From Winogradskya humida (GTDB lineage Bacteria > Actinomycetota > Actinomycetes > Mycobacteriales > Micromonosporaceae), in the NCBI RefSeq assembly GCF_016862215.1, contig NZ_BOMN01000001.1, positions 1 through 64,000 on the forward strand: a stretch of 64,000 nt of DNA. The letters run 5' to 3'. The notes under the pieces were generated by a model that was not told the DNA's origin, made no database searches, and saw only the letters and a list, made by a program, of their open reading frames with translations. The position numbers and the translations under genes were made by a program. This document shows, piece after piece, positions 1 through 8,453 of this stretch. How positions within the stretch are numbered: position 1 is the stretch's first letter; every line of letters starts with the position of its first letter.

Positions 1-2
1 TT

Positions 3-110
3 CCTTGATTATTCTCAGCGAGTTCCATGATCGGAAGGACGGGTGTGCCATTGCCGGGTTGAGGGGGATCACACACATTCGAATGGCAGATAGCGAGTAT
101 TCGGATAGCC
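3..110 (-). repeat. leader-like repeat, left copy
   Basis: About 108 bases match, in inverted orientation and with roughly four bases in five identical, the stretch 62400-62507 at the other end of the window. There, the matching sequence is the untranslated leader directly in front of a small gene starting at 62509. By analogy this copy would be the leader of a related gene running leftwards out of the window on the minus strand; its start codon would lie just beyond base 1. The match was made by eye. The function as a leader is inferred. Confidence 0.6.
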
Positions 111-186
111 GTAAAGTGGTGGCGGATGGATCCCCGGAGGCGATCCTCGTGCTGACCGCGCCACGAGTTCGTTGGCCGTCTTGTTG

Positions 187-786
187 TCATCGGCAGATCA
201 GTAAACGGTCGTCAGCGGTGGCGGGCCGATCATGAATGCTCTTCGAGCGGTCGGTGAAGCGCGGTGTCCGCTGCTCGCGGCTGCGACGACGCTTGCGATA
301 GGTACGACCGGTGCGCAGCAGCGGTAAGTTACTACGCGTCAGACCGCCGCGGTCAGGTCGACATAACGCCTGGTAGCTCGTTTCCGCCGTTAGCCGCGGC
401 TCCGGCCGGTCAGGATGCTGCCACGGCAGGGTCCGCCAGATCTGCTCCGGCTCCACCGTTGATCCAGCAACTCTTGGACCAGGCTGCGCAACTCCGCGTT
501 GGTTCGCAGCTTCGCCGGCTTCGGTCGTGGGCGGCGGGCGCCGCACGCTGGTGGGCGGCGAAGGGATGGTAGTGACCGGATCGCTGTCGCGGTTGATCTC
601 TTGGCTGATCGTGGACGGAGCCCGGTCCAGAAGTGCGGCGATCACCCGGATCGAGCTGCCGGCCAGGTGCTCATCGGCGATGGTGGTGCGCTCGTTCTCG
701 GACAGGTAAAGGGCCGAGACAGCCGGCTTCGGCGCGGTGAGTGGCGCGTAGATCCTGGAACGCCGCGTCATCATCACCGACACCAT
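187..786 (-). pseudogene. IS30-family transposase remnant
   Basis: The beginning keeps the IS30-type helix-turn-helix (residues near 28-65, with motifs LSENERTTIA and APSTISQEINR). A later stretch keeps TLPWQHPDRPE, SYQAL.RPDRGGL and RTGRTYRKRRR. The part between these is recognisable only in a different frame, so two compensating frameshifts are present. The reading ends after SIHDRPATADDR, before the catalytic DDE core, so roughly the second half of a normal transposase of about 380 residues is missing. It cannot encode an active enzyme. No terminal inverted repeats were identified. Confidence 0.75.
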
Positions 787-835
787 CGCGGATGGCGTCG
801 CCGGCCGTTACCCAACGCTGCCTTCGCCGATGAGG

Positions 836-1261
836 TCATGCGGGGGCGTCGTCGTACGCCGTGCGGTGGGCGAGGACGTCGTCCATGTGGTTCTCGGCCC
901 AGCCCTTGATGCCGCGTACCAGCTGGAACAGCGACAACCCGAGATCAGTCAGCTCATACGACACAGTGACGGGCACGGTAGGCACCGCGGTGCGGGCGAC
1001 AAGACCGTCACGCTCCAGAGCGCGCAGCGTCTGCGTGAGCATCTTCTGACTGACCCCGGCCAGCAGCCGCGCCAGCTCGGAGTAACGCATCGCCTGCGGC
1101 TCACCGGCGCACCCCGGGCCGCTACCGAGCGCGGCCAGGATCAGCGTTACCCATTTGTCCGAGATCCGGTCGAGCAGCTTGCGGCTCGGACACACTGCCA
1201 GGAACGCGTCGTACTCAGCCTTGGCCTGTGCCTTCTTCTCGGCCGCCGTCAGAGTCGCCAT
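836..1261 (-). CDS. HxlR family transcriptional regulator
   Basis: A 141-residue winged helix-turn-helix protein of the HxlR/MarR-like class. Signs are the core LLDRISDKWVTLILAAL, then RYSELARLLAGVSQKMLTQT and a wing RALERDGLV. Cysteines near residues 24 and 52 could be redox-sensing, as in some HxlR proteins, but this is not demonstrated. The ATG at 1261 is chosen because a GGGGGAG ribosome site lies just upstream; an in-frame TTG at 1276 is less likely. It diverges from the aldo/keto reductase at 1378, and the space between holds a perfect inverted repeat (1311-1327). It therefore probably represses that gene, itself, or both. Confidence 0.9.
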   Translation of the reverse strand: MATLTAAEKKAQAKAEYDAFLAVCPSRKLLDRISDKWVTLILAALGSGPGCAGEPQAMRYSELARLLAGVSQKMLTQTLRALERDGLVARTAVPTVPVTVSYELTDLGLSLFQLVRGIKGWAENHMDDVLAHRTAYDDAPA

Positions 1262-1310
1262 CAACCACTCCCCCAAAAATCCTGGGTACCTAACGCACTC
1301 CCAGGTGCCT

Positions 1311-1327
1311 ACTTCCCGTCAGGAAGT
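1311..1327. promoter_or_regulatory. probable HxlR operator
   Basis: The perfect inverted repeat ACTTCCcgtcaGGAAGT lies between the divergent regulator and reductase genes. Related half-sites (GGTACCTAA near 1285, AGGTGCCT near 1303 and TTACCTAAGG near 1326) surround it, suggesting more than one binding position. It is assigned to the HxlR regulator by position only. Confidence 0.55.
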
Positions 1328-1377
1328 TACCTAAGGATAGTGAAGCAGGAACCCATCAGAGCGAAAGAGGTACGACA

Positions 1378-2235
1378 ATGTCCCTTCCCGGCGGCACCTG
1401 GACACTGGGCGATCTGAGCGTCACCCGCTTCGGCTACGGCGCGATGCAGCTCGCCGGCCCCTGGGTGATGGGCCCGCCCGCTGATCGCGATGGGGCGCTG
1501 GCCGTCCTGCGGGAGGCGGTCGCGCAAGGCATCACCCACATCGACACCAGCGACGCGTACGGTCCCCACGTCACGAACGAGCTGATCCGTGAAGCCCTGC
1601 ATCCGTACCCGGAGGCTCTGCACGTCGTCACGAAGGTCGGCGCGAACCGTGACGAGAAGGGGGGCTGGCCGCCGGCACGGGATCCCGAAAGTCTGCGCCG
1701 CTCGATCGAGAGCAACCTCAAGGGCCTGGGCCTGGAGACGCTCGACCTGGTCAACCTGCGGCTGGGTAACGCCGAGGGACCCCAGCCCGAATCGGTTGCC
1801 GAAGCGTTCGGGACGCTCGCCGACCTGCAGCGCGAGGGCCTGATCCGGCACCTGGGCGTCAGCAACGCGACGGTCGACCAGATCGCCGAGACGCAGGCCA
1901 TCGCGCCGATCGTGTGCGTGCAGAACATGTACAACCTGGCGTTCCGGCACGATGACGAGTTGATCGACAAGCTGGCCGCGCAGGGTGTCGCGTACGTTCC
2001 GTTCTTCCCGCTCGGCGGTTTCAGCCCGTTGCAGTCCGAGGCGTTGTCGGCGGTGGCGGCCCGGCTGGAGGCGACGCCGATGTCGGTCGCGCTGGCGTGG
2101 CTGTTGCAGCGCTCGCCGAACATCCTGTTGATCCCCGGCACGTCGTCCGTGACGCATCTGCGGGAGAACATCGCCGGCGCGGGGCTGTCGCTGAGCGCCG
2201 ACGATCTGGCGGAGCTGGACAAGATCGGCAACTGA
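1378..2235 (+). CDS. aldo/keto reductase
   Basis: A 285-residue TIM-barrel NADPH-dependent oxidoreductase, probably cytoplasmic, reducing an aldehyde or ketone. Family residues are visible: Asp56 and Tyr61 in HIDTSDAYG and Lys86 in VVTKVG. The usual catalytic-region histidine is replaced (VNLRLGN). The C-terminal cofactor loop IPGTSSVTHLREN is present. The start follows a GAAAGAGG ribosome site. It is divergent from the HxlR regulator, which probably controls it in response to an electrophile or similar stress; the substrate cannot be told from sequence. Confidence 0.92.
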   Translation: MSLPGGTWTLGDLSVTRFGYGAMQLAGPWVMGPPADRDGALAVLREAVAQGITHIDTSDAYGPHVTNELIREALHPYPEALHVVTKVGANRDEKGGWPPARDPESLRRSIESNLKGLGLETLDLVNLRLGNAEGPQPESVAEAFGTLADLQREGLIRHLGVSNATVDQIAETQAIAPIVCVQNMYNLAFRHDDELIDKLAAQGVAYVPFFPLGGFSPLQSEALSAVAARLEATPMSVALAWLLQRSPNILLIPGTSSVTHLRENIAGAGLSLSADDLAELDKIGN

Positions 2236-2268
2236 CAAACCGTTGGACGGCGTACGGACAATGGGCTG

Positions 2269-3036
2269 GTGACCGTACGCGAAGCAGCTGACCTGCTCCT
2301 GAAGGCCCGCAAGGTTGTCGTCTTCACCGGCGCGGGCGTCTCCGCGGAGAGCGGCATCCCCACGTTCCGGGATGCCCTCACCGGGCTCTGGGCGCGGTTC
2401 GACGCGCAGGCGCTGGCGACCCCGGAGGCGTTCGCAGCAGACCCGGCGCTGGTCTACGGCTGGTACGAGTGGCGCCGCACCATCGTGGGCCGCGCCCGCC
2501 CGAACGCGGGGCACACCGCGATCGCGAAGATCGAGGCGGCGATCCCGGGCACGGTGGTGGTCACGCAGAACGTCGACGCGCTGCACGAGCAGGCCGGCTC
2601 CGTGTCCCCCATCCACCTGCACGGCAGCCTGTACGCGCCGCGCTGCTCGTCCTGCGCCAAGCCAGCGACGCCGCCGGAGGGTCCCGGCGACGAGCCCGCG
2701 GACGGCCGGCGCCTCACACCGCCGGCATGCGAGCACTGCGGCGCGCCGGTGCGCCCGGGCGTGGTGTGGTTCGGGGAGGCCCTGCCGGTGGACGCGCTGG
2801 AGGCGGCCGTCGCGGCGGCGGCCGACTGCGATCTGCTGATCACCGTCGGCACGTCGGGGGTGGTCTACCCGGCTGCCGAGATTCCGCAGGTCGCGGCGCG
2901 GTTCGGGGCGCCGGTCATCCAGGTCAACCCGATGCCGACGCCGCTGGACGACATCTGCACGGTCAACCTGCGCGGCCCGGCCGCCGAGGTGCTGCCGGAG
3001 CTGGTGCTCAGCCTGCCGTCGACGGCTGCTCGGTGA
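2269..3036 (+). CDS. NAD-dependent protein deacylase, sirtuin (Sir2/CobB class)
   Basis: A 255-residue sirtuin that removes acyl groups from protein lysines using NAD. Visible are the NAD loop GAGVSAESGIPTFRD (from about residue 21), QNVDALHEQAG, the catalytic His in HLHGSL, and two zinc cysteine pairs (CSSC near 125, CEHC near 153). WYEWRR near residue 66 supplies the Tyr-x-x-Arg pair that marks class III sirtuins, which prefer negatively charged acyl groups such as succinyl. The start is GTG, 33 bases after the reductase stop, so the two may be co-transcribed. The end overlaps the convergent regulator by 29 bases. Confidence 0.93.
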   Translation: MTVREAADLLLKARKVVVFTGAGVSAESGIPTFRDALTGLWARFDAQALATPEAFAADPALVYGWYEWRRTIVGRARPNAGHTAIAKIEAAIPGTVVVTQNVDALHEQAGSVSPIHLHGSLYAPRCSSCAKPATPPEGPGDEPADGRRLTPPACEHCGAPVRPGVVWFGEALPVDALEAAVAAAADCDLLITVGTSGVVYPAAEIPQVAARFGAPVIQVNPMPTPLDDICTVNLRGPAAEVLPELVLSLPSTAAR

Positions 3037-3865
3037 CCGACCAGCTCTCGAGCAGTTTCAGCGCGTCCGCCGACGGGGTGCCCGGCTCGGCGCTGTAGGC
3101 GATCAGGGTCAGGCCCTCGGGCAGCTCCATGGCCTCGAACGACAGGTCGAGGGTGCCGATCACGGCGTGCCGCAGCCGCTTCACGCCATGGCTGTGCACA
3201 TGCACGTCGTGCTCGGCCCACCAGGTGCGGAACTCGTCGCTGCGGGTGGAGAGCTCGCCGATGAGGTTGGAGAGCTCCCGGTCGTACGGGTTCTTGCCGG
3301 CCTGGATGCGCAGCGCCCCGGCGCAGTCGCGGGCGATGCGTTCCCAGTCGACCCAGAACTGGCGGGCGCGGGGGTCGAGGAACGCGGAGCGGGCGGTGTT
3401 CGGCACGCCGGTTGCGGCGGCCCAGACCTCGGCGTAGAGCGCCCTGCCCAGCGGGTTGGCGGCGAGCACGTCGAAGCGGTTGTTGCGCACGTACGCAGGC
3501 ACGCCCATCGATTCCAGAATGCGGATCACCCCGGGGCGTACGCCGGACTGCGCGGGCCGCCGCCGCACCCGCCCGGGTGTGGTGTTCGCGGTGCGGGCCA
3601 GGTCGAGCAGGTGCGCGTGCTCTGTCTCGTCGAGCTGCAGCGCGCGGGCGACGGCGTCGAGCACGCTGTCGGAGACGCCGCTGAGGTTGCCGCGCTCGAG
3701 GCGGGTGTAGTACTCGACGCTGACCCCGGCCAGCATCGCGACCTCGCCCCGGCGCAGACCGGTCACCCTGCGGTTGGTGCCCCAGGCGGGCAGCCCGGCC
3801 CGCTCCGGGGTGAGCCGGGCACGGCGCGAGCTGAGAAACGTACGTGTCTCCGAGCGGTTGTCCAC
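3008..3865 (-). CDS. XRE-family regulator with MmyB-like ligand-binding domain
   Basis: A 285-residue protein with an N-terminal helix-turn-helix (roughly residues 10-75; motif GEVAMLAGVSVEYYTRLERG). A PAS-like C-terminal half is typical of MmyB-type actinobacterial regulators (YVRNNRFDVLAANPLGRAL, then FWVDWERIARDCAGALR). The reading frame stays open far upstream, but family similarity begins at VDNRSETRTFLSSRRARL, so GTG at 3865 is chosen; a GGGGG run precedes it. It is convergent with the sirtuin and divergent from the lipoprotein gene at 3953, whose expression it may control. Confidence 0.88.
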   Translation of the reverse strand: MDNRSETRTFLSSRRARLTPERAGLPAWGTNRRVTGLRRGEVAMLAGVSVEYYTRLERGNLSGVSDSVLDAVARALQLDETEHAHLLDLARTANTTPGRVRRRPAQSGVRPGVIRILESMGVPAYVRNNRFDVLAANPLGRALYAEVWAAATGVPNTARSAFLDPRARQFWVDWERIARDCAGALRIQAGKNPYDRELSNLIGELSTRSDEFRTWWAEHDVHVHSHGVKRLRHAVIGTLDLSFEAMELPEGLTLIAYSAEPGTPSADALKLLESWSVTEQPSTAG

Positions 3866-3952
3866 GTCCCCCAGCGTAAGCAGGGCCGCGGGCAGGTGAG
3901 AGGTTCTGGTGTTACCCCCCGGGGCGCCGGTGTTGTCACTTAGGTTCGAGGC

Positions 3953-5224
3953 GTGGTCAGTCGTCGGGCGCTGCTGCGTGCGGGCGCCGCGGTGTCGTTG
4001 GCCGGGCTGGGTGCCGCCTGCTCCGGCGAGCCGGCCGGCTCGAAGGCCGTCAGCGCGCTGTGGTGCTGGCCGGGCGGCCTGAGCGAGAAGGTCGTCGCTG
4101 ACGCGGTCACCACGTACGCCTCCCGCACCGACCTGCGCCCGGCCATCTTCACCGGTGACTACCTGTCCCAGATGTGGCCGCCGCTGGAGAAGGGCTCCGG
4201 CGTACCGGCGATCGCCGGGATCAAGGGCGAGGACATCGCCTCGCTGCTGCCCCGGGCCGACCGGTTCGTGGATCTGAACAGCCTCGGCGCCCAGGACCTC
4301 GCCGGCACGTATCTGCCCTGGAAGATGCAGCAGGGCAGCACCATCGACGGGCAGCAGATCGGCCTGCCCATCGACATCGGCCCGACCGCGATGTTCTACC
4401 GCTCCGACATCTTCGGCCGGGCGGGGTTGCCGACGGAGCCGGATGCGGTGACCGCGCTCATGCCGACGTGGGAGAAGTACCTGGATGCCGGGGAGAAGCT
4501 GCACAAGGCGCTGCCCGGCGTGCACTGGCTGCGCAACGGCGCCGAGATCTTCTCCACGGCGATCGGGCAGGCCCGGCAGCGCTTCGTCGACGAGAGCAAC
4601 CACTTCATCGGGGACCAGCAGCACGTACGCGACGCCTGGAAGATCGCCGTGGAACTGATCGAGCGGGGGCTGAGCGCCGGGATCTCGCCCGACGAGCACG
4701 AGGCCTGGGCCGCGGCACTGACGGCGGGCAAGCTGGCGACCGAGACCGGTGCGGCGTGGCACTCGGCGGACATCGAGGAGGACGCGCCTGCCCAGATCGG
4801 GCTGTGGCGGGTGGCCGCGGGGCCGGCCGCCGGCGCCAACACCGGCGGGTCGTTCCTGGCGATCCCGGCGGCGGGCGCCGGCCACGAGCTGTCGTTCGAG
4901 ATCATCAAGTGGCTGCTGTCGGTGGACAACCAGGCGCGCAATTTCACCGATGCGGCGCTGTTCCCGGCCGCGCCGGCGGCGTACACGATGTCTGCCCTGA
5001 CCGAACCGGACACCTATTTCGGTGGCCAGGTGACGGTCGGGGTGTTCGGGGCGTCGGCCGAGAAGCTGCAACGCGCCTACGAGGCTCCCTCCGACGCGGG
5101 CATCGAGAAGCTTTATCTGAAGGAACTGGACGTGGTGGAGAAGGGCGGCAGGACCGGCGACCAGGGCTGGTCGGCAGCGGTGACCGCCGCCCGCACCTAC
5201 GCGGTTTCACAAGGCGTCAACTAG
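3953..5224 (+). CDS. extracellular solute-binding lipoprotein (ABC importer type)
   Basis: A 423-residue secreted binding protein. The N-terminus carries a twin-arginine-like stretch (SRRALLRAG), a hydrophobic core and a lipobox LGAAC with Cys23, so it is probably lipid-anchored outside the membrane. The body looks like a family 1 solute-binding protein for sugars (DLRPAIFTGDYLSQMWP, GLPIDIGPTAMFYRSDIF, GGSFLAIPAAG). No permease or ATPase gene is next to it, so it is an orphan component. The start is GTG; the 87-base divergent space to the XRE regulator probably holds both promoters. Confidence 0.88.
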   Translation: MVSRRALLRAGAAVSLAGLGAACSGEPAGSKAVSALWCWPGGLSEKVVADAVTTYASRTDLRPAIFTGDYLSQMWPPLEKGSGVPAIAGIKGEDIASLLPRADRFVDLNSLGAQDLAGTYLPWKMQQGSTIDGQQIGLPIDIGPTAMFYRSDIFGRAGLPTEPDAVTALMPTWEKYLDAGEKLHKALPGVHWLRNGAEIFSTAIGQARQRFVDESNHFIGDQQHVRDAWKIAVELIERGLSAGISPDEHEAWAAALTAGKLATETGAAWHSADIEEDAPAQIGLWRVAAGPAAGANTGGSFLAIPAAGAGHELSFEIIKWLLSVDNQARNFTDAALFPAAPAAYTMSALTEPDTYFGGQVTVGVFGASAEKLQRAYEAPSDAGIEKLYLKELDVVEKGGRTGDQGWSAAVTAARTYAVSQGVN

Positions 5225-5300
5225 CAACTACCTAGGGTAATTCTCAGACCGGGCTGCTCCGAACCGATCAACCAGCAGGAGGAGAGAGTCGGGAGAGCAG

Positions 5301-7307
5301 ATGTCGTTGCAGTGGATGAAGCGCCGGGCCGTCGCCCGCTGCGCCATCGCTGCTCTGCTGCTGGGCCTCGCCCTGCTCGCCGGGCTCGCCGTGGTGAGCA
5401 ACCAGAGCGCCGCCCGCACCGCCACGACGGTCGCCGAACGCCAGCTGGTCAGCCAGCACTGGGGCAGCGCCAACCTGCACATCGGCGACGAGTACGACGT
5501 ACTCACCGATTACCTGCAGGTCGAGAGCGAATCCAACCAGATGCGGCTGACCGCGGTCATCGGCTCCGCGGCGGGTGACCTGCGCTGGCTCTACGCCCAC
5601 GGCGGCAGCACCGACTCGCCGCGCGCGCAGGCACTGCAGAACACCTACGACGGCTACAGCTACACCCTGCGCAACCTCGTCAACTCCGATCGGACGATCT
5701 ACAGCGCCCCGGTGGAGGCGGACCTGGCCCAGGCCGCCAAGAGCGCCACCACACTGCGCAAGCTCGCCGCCGAGAACGTCACGCGCAACGACCGCGAGAT
5801 CAGCGAGGTGCTGGCGGCCAGCCAAACGGACGGACGGCGCCTGCTGCACGCCGTCGAGGTCATCATCGCCGTCGACCTCGTCCTCGTCCTGGCCTGCGCG
5901 TTCGTGCTGCTCACCTATCAGAACAGCACCGAACGGCAGGCCGCCGAGAACAGCTACCGCGCCTCGCACGACGGGCTGACCGGCATCGCCAACCGCGAAC
6001 TGCTCACCGAACGCGTCCAGGCGGAGATCACCGCCGCCGACCGTACGGGTGAGGGCGTCGGCTTCTTCCTGCTCGACCTCAACCGCTTCAAGGAGGTCAA
6101 CGACACCCTCGGGCACCACGCCGGGGACCTGCTGCTGCAAGAGGTCGCGCGGCGGCTCGCCGCGTCCGTCCGCAAGGAGAGCCTGGTCGCCCGGCTCGGC
6201 GGCGACGAATTCGCCGTCCTGCTCCCCGGAGTCGCCTCCGCCGAGGACCTGATCGCAATCGGTGACCGGGTGCTGGCCGGCCTCAACGGCGTGGCCGACC
6301 TCGACGGCGTCCCGGTGGACGTCAGCGCCAGCCTCGGCGCCGCGCTCTACCCGCACTCCAGCACCACCGCCGCGTCGCTGCTGCAGCACGCCGACGTCGC
6401 CATGTACGCCGCCAAGCGCGGCCACCTCGGCATCAGCTACTACGACCCGGACGCCGACGAGCACAGCTTCGAACGGCTCTCCGTCGTCGGGGAGCTGCGC
6501 CGCGCCATCGAGGTCGGCGAACTGGAGCTCTACTACCAGCCCAAGGTACGCATGTCCGACGGCCGGCTCTGCGGCGCGGAGTCCCTGGTCCGCTGGCGCC
6601 ACCCCACCCGCGGCCTGCTCACCCCGGACACGTTCATCCCGGCCGCCGAGCAGAGCGGGCTGATGAACCCGCTCACCGACGCCGTCCTGACCGCCGCCCT
6701 CGACCAGCAGACAAGGTGGCGCGCGGACGGGCTGACGCTGCCGATCGCCGTGAACGTCGGCGCGGCCTGCCTGCTCGACCTCGGCCTGCCCGCCCGGGTC
6801 GCCAGGCTGCTCGACCGTTTCGGCGCCGACGCCGCCGACCTGACCATCGAGATCACCGAGAGCGCGATGATCGCCGACCCGGCCCGGGCCACGGCGGTCC
6901 TGAGCGAGCTGCGCGCGCTCGGCATCAAACTGTCGATCGACGACTTCGGCACCGGTTACTCATCGATGAGCTACCTGCAGACCATGCCGCTGGACGAGCT
7001 GAAGATCGACCGGCAGTTCACCACCAAACTGACCACCACCCCGAGCGGCCGCGCCATCATCGGCGCGATCATCGAGCTCGCCCACGCCCTGGAACTCGAC
7101 GTCGTGGTCGAGGGCGTCGAGGACCGGGAGACGTACGCGATCGCGCAGGAACTCGGCTGCGAGATCGCCCAGGGCTACCTGATCTCCCGCCCCCTACCCG
7201 CCGACGACTTCCGCGCCTGGGCCCATTCTCGCGAGGTTGGGAATCACGGCGCTGACGACGAAGCCTCCGTCGGGGCGCACATGGGTGGTCAGTTCACCGC
7301 CGCATGA
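5301..7307 (+). CDS. membrane GGDEF-EAL protein (cyclic di-GMP turnover)
   Basis: A 668-residue signalling protein. Transmembrane segments lie near residues 13-33 and 185-206, enclosing an extracytoplasmic helical sensor region. A GGDEF domain follows with intact GGDEF at 300-304 but no RxxD inhibitory site just before it. The last domain is EAL-type, with the signature motif as ESL (near 425) and most other metal and catalytic residues kept (TIEITES, IDDFGTGYSS, LKIDRQF, EGVE). It probably makes and/or degrades cyclic di-GMP. The start has a GGGAGAG site 4 bases upstream. The last 114 bases overlap the convergent histidine kinase gene. Confidence 0.93.
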   Translation: MSLQWMKRRAVARCAIAALLLGLALLAGLAVVSNQSAARTATTVAERQLVSQHWGSANLHIGDEYDVLTDYLQVESESNQMRLTAVIGSAAGDLRWLYAHGGSTDSPRAQALQNTYDGYSYTLRNLVNSDRTIYSAPVEADLAQAAKSATTLRKLAAENVTRNDREISEVLAASQTDGRRLLHAVEVIIAVDLVLVLACAFVLLTYQNSTERQAAENSYRASHDGLTGIANRELLTERVQAEITAADRTGEGVGFFLLDLNRFKEVNDTLGHHAGDLLLQEVARRLAASVRKESLVARLGGDEFAVLLPGVASAEDLIAIGDRVLAGLNGVADLDGVPVDVSASLGAALYPHSSTTAASLLQHADVAMYAAKRGHLGISYYDPDADEHSFERLSVVGELRRAIEVGELELYYQPKVRMSDGRLCGAESLVRWRHPTRGLLTPDTFIPAAEQSGLMNPLTDAVLTAALDQQTRWRADGLTLPIAVNVGAACLLDLGLPARVARLLDRFGADAADLTIEITESAMIADPARATAVLSELRALGIKLSIDDFGTGYSSMSYLQTMPLDELKIDRQFTTKLTTTPSGRAIIGAIIELAHALELDVVVEGVEDRETYAIAQELGCEIAQGYLISRPLPADDFRAWAHSREVGNHGADDEASVGAHMGGQFTAA

Positions 7308-8369
7308 GCGTGCGCGTTCGCGCATCCCCACCAGGCCGTGACCACCGGAGCTCTGTCCATTCGAGCGGCCCGGCCCGTTCTCCACGCGCAGGAGCAGGTC
7401 GCGATCCGACCAGCGCAATTCCACGGTCACCACAGCTCCGTGGGCATGTTTGGCCGCGTTCGTCAGAGCTTCCTGCACGATTCTGTACGCAGCCAGATCC
7501 GCAGCCGGCACGAGAACGCGCGCCTGACCGGTGACGTGCACGGCGATCGCCGCCCCGGCTGCGCGCATCTGCACGATCAGGTCCTGCAGCCGATCCATTC
7601 CGGGCACCGGCTCCATCGCGTCGCGCTCAGGGTCGTCCGCCTGCCGCAACAGCCCCACCGTCGCGCGCAGCTCGTCCAGGGCCTTACCGGTGTGCTCGCT
7701 GATGTTCGACAGGGCCGTCGCCGCCTTGCCTGGATCGGTGCGCAACAGGTAATTGGCGACTCCGGCCTGCGCGTTCACGAGCGTCAGATGATGCGCGAGC
7801 ACATCGTGCAGATCCCGGGCGATCCGCAGCCGCTCGGCGACCACCTGCTGCCGGGCATCCTCGTCACGCTCCCGTTCGATCCGCTCCGCCCGGTCCCGCC
7901 GGGTCGCGACCAGCACGCCGACCCCGGTCGCGATCACCACCAGGTTGAACATCACCATGTCCGTCGCGAGCAGCTCCAACGGCTTCGCGACCAGGCTGAC
8001 CAGCAACAACACGGTTGCGGCACTCAACCCGGCCACCCAGCCCGTGACCCGCGGCAGCCGGCTCGCCACGGTCCACGCGGCAATCATCGTCGCGAGCGGC
8101 GTCGGCTGGTACGCCCCGATGTTCGTCCCCACGTGGACGACGTCGTCGATGCCCGGCAGCACCACCAGGTGCACGGACTCGATCACCACCACGGCCACCA
8201 GCACCGGCAGCGGCCACCTCGTACGCACCACGAGCGGCAGCCAGGCAAACAACGTCGCCGCGAGCAGCCCCGCCCCCGGAAAATCCTGATAGCCGTAGCG
8301 CAACGACGCCGTCACCAGCATCGCGATCAGCACACCGCCGGTCAGCGGCCATCCCCGCGTACCCCTCAT
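7194..8369 (-). CDS. sensor histidine kinase (NarL/DesK type)
   Basis: A 391-residue membrane kinase. The first 155 residues contain several hydrophobic segments. They are followed by a HisKA_3 dimerisation helix with His188 (RIARDLHDVLAHH) and an HATPase_c domain (EALTNAAKHA, then GGHGLVGMRERA). No response regulator gene is adjacent, so its partner lies elsewhere. The start ATG at 8369 places the first membrane segment correctly; the frame continues upstream without family similarity. It is divergent from a TetR gene (84-base gap), and its 3' end is antisense to the end of the GGDEF-EAL gene. Confidence 0.88.
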   Translation of the reverse strand: MRGTRGWPLTGGVLIAMLVTASLRYGYQDFPGAGLLAATLFAWLPLVVRTRWPLPVLVAVVVIESVHLVVLPGIDDVVHVGTNIGAYQPTPLATMIAAWTVASRLPRVTGWVAGLSAATVLLLVSLVAKPLELLATDMVMFNLVVIATGVGVLVATRRDRAERIERERDEDARQQVVAERLRIARDLHDVLAHHLTLVNAQAGVANYLLRTDPGKAATALSNISEHTGKALDELRATVGLLRQADDPERDAMEPVPGMDRLQDLIVQMRAAGAAIAVHVTGQARVLVPAADLAAYRIVQEALTNAAKHAHGAVVTVELRWSDRDLLLRVENGPGRSNGQSSGGHGLVGMRERARSCGGELTTHVRPDGGFVVSAVIPNLARMGPGAEVVGG

Positions 8370-8453
8370 GCTCTTATCCTCGTCGCCCGCCGTGGCCCGC
8401 GTCGTCCACCGGGCGCGGTATCGTTCGCGGAGTTTCAGCAGCGTGGGGGTGTC

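Noticed and set aside
3866..5071. An N-terminal extension of the XRE regulator of about 400 residues
   Set aside because: It lies antisense to the lipoprotein gene and shows no domain similarity. The regulator starts at 3865.
7338..8453. An upstream extension of the TetR protein at 8454
   Set aside because: It is antisense to the histidine kinase domains and shows no family similarity.
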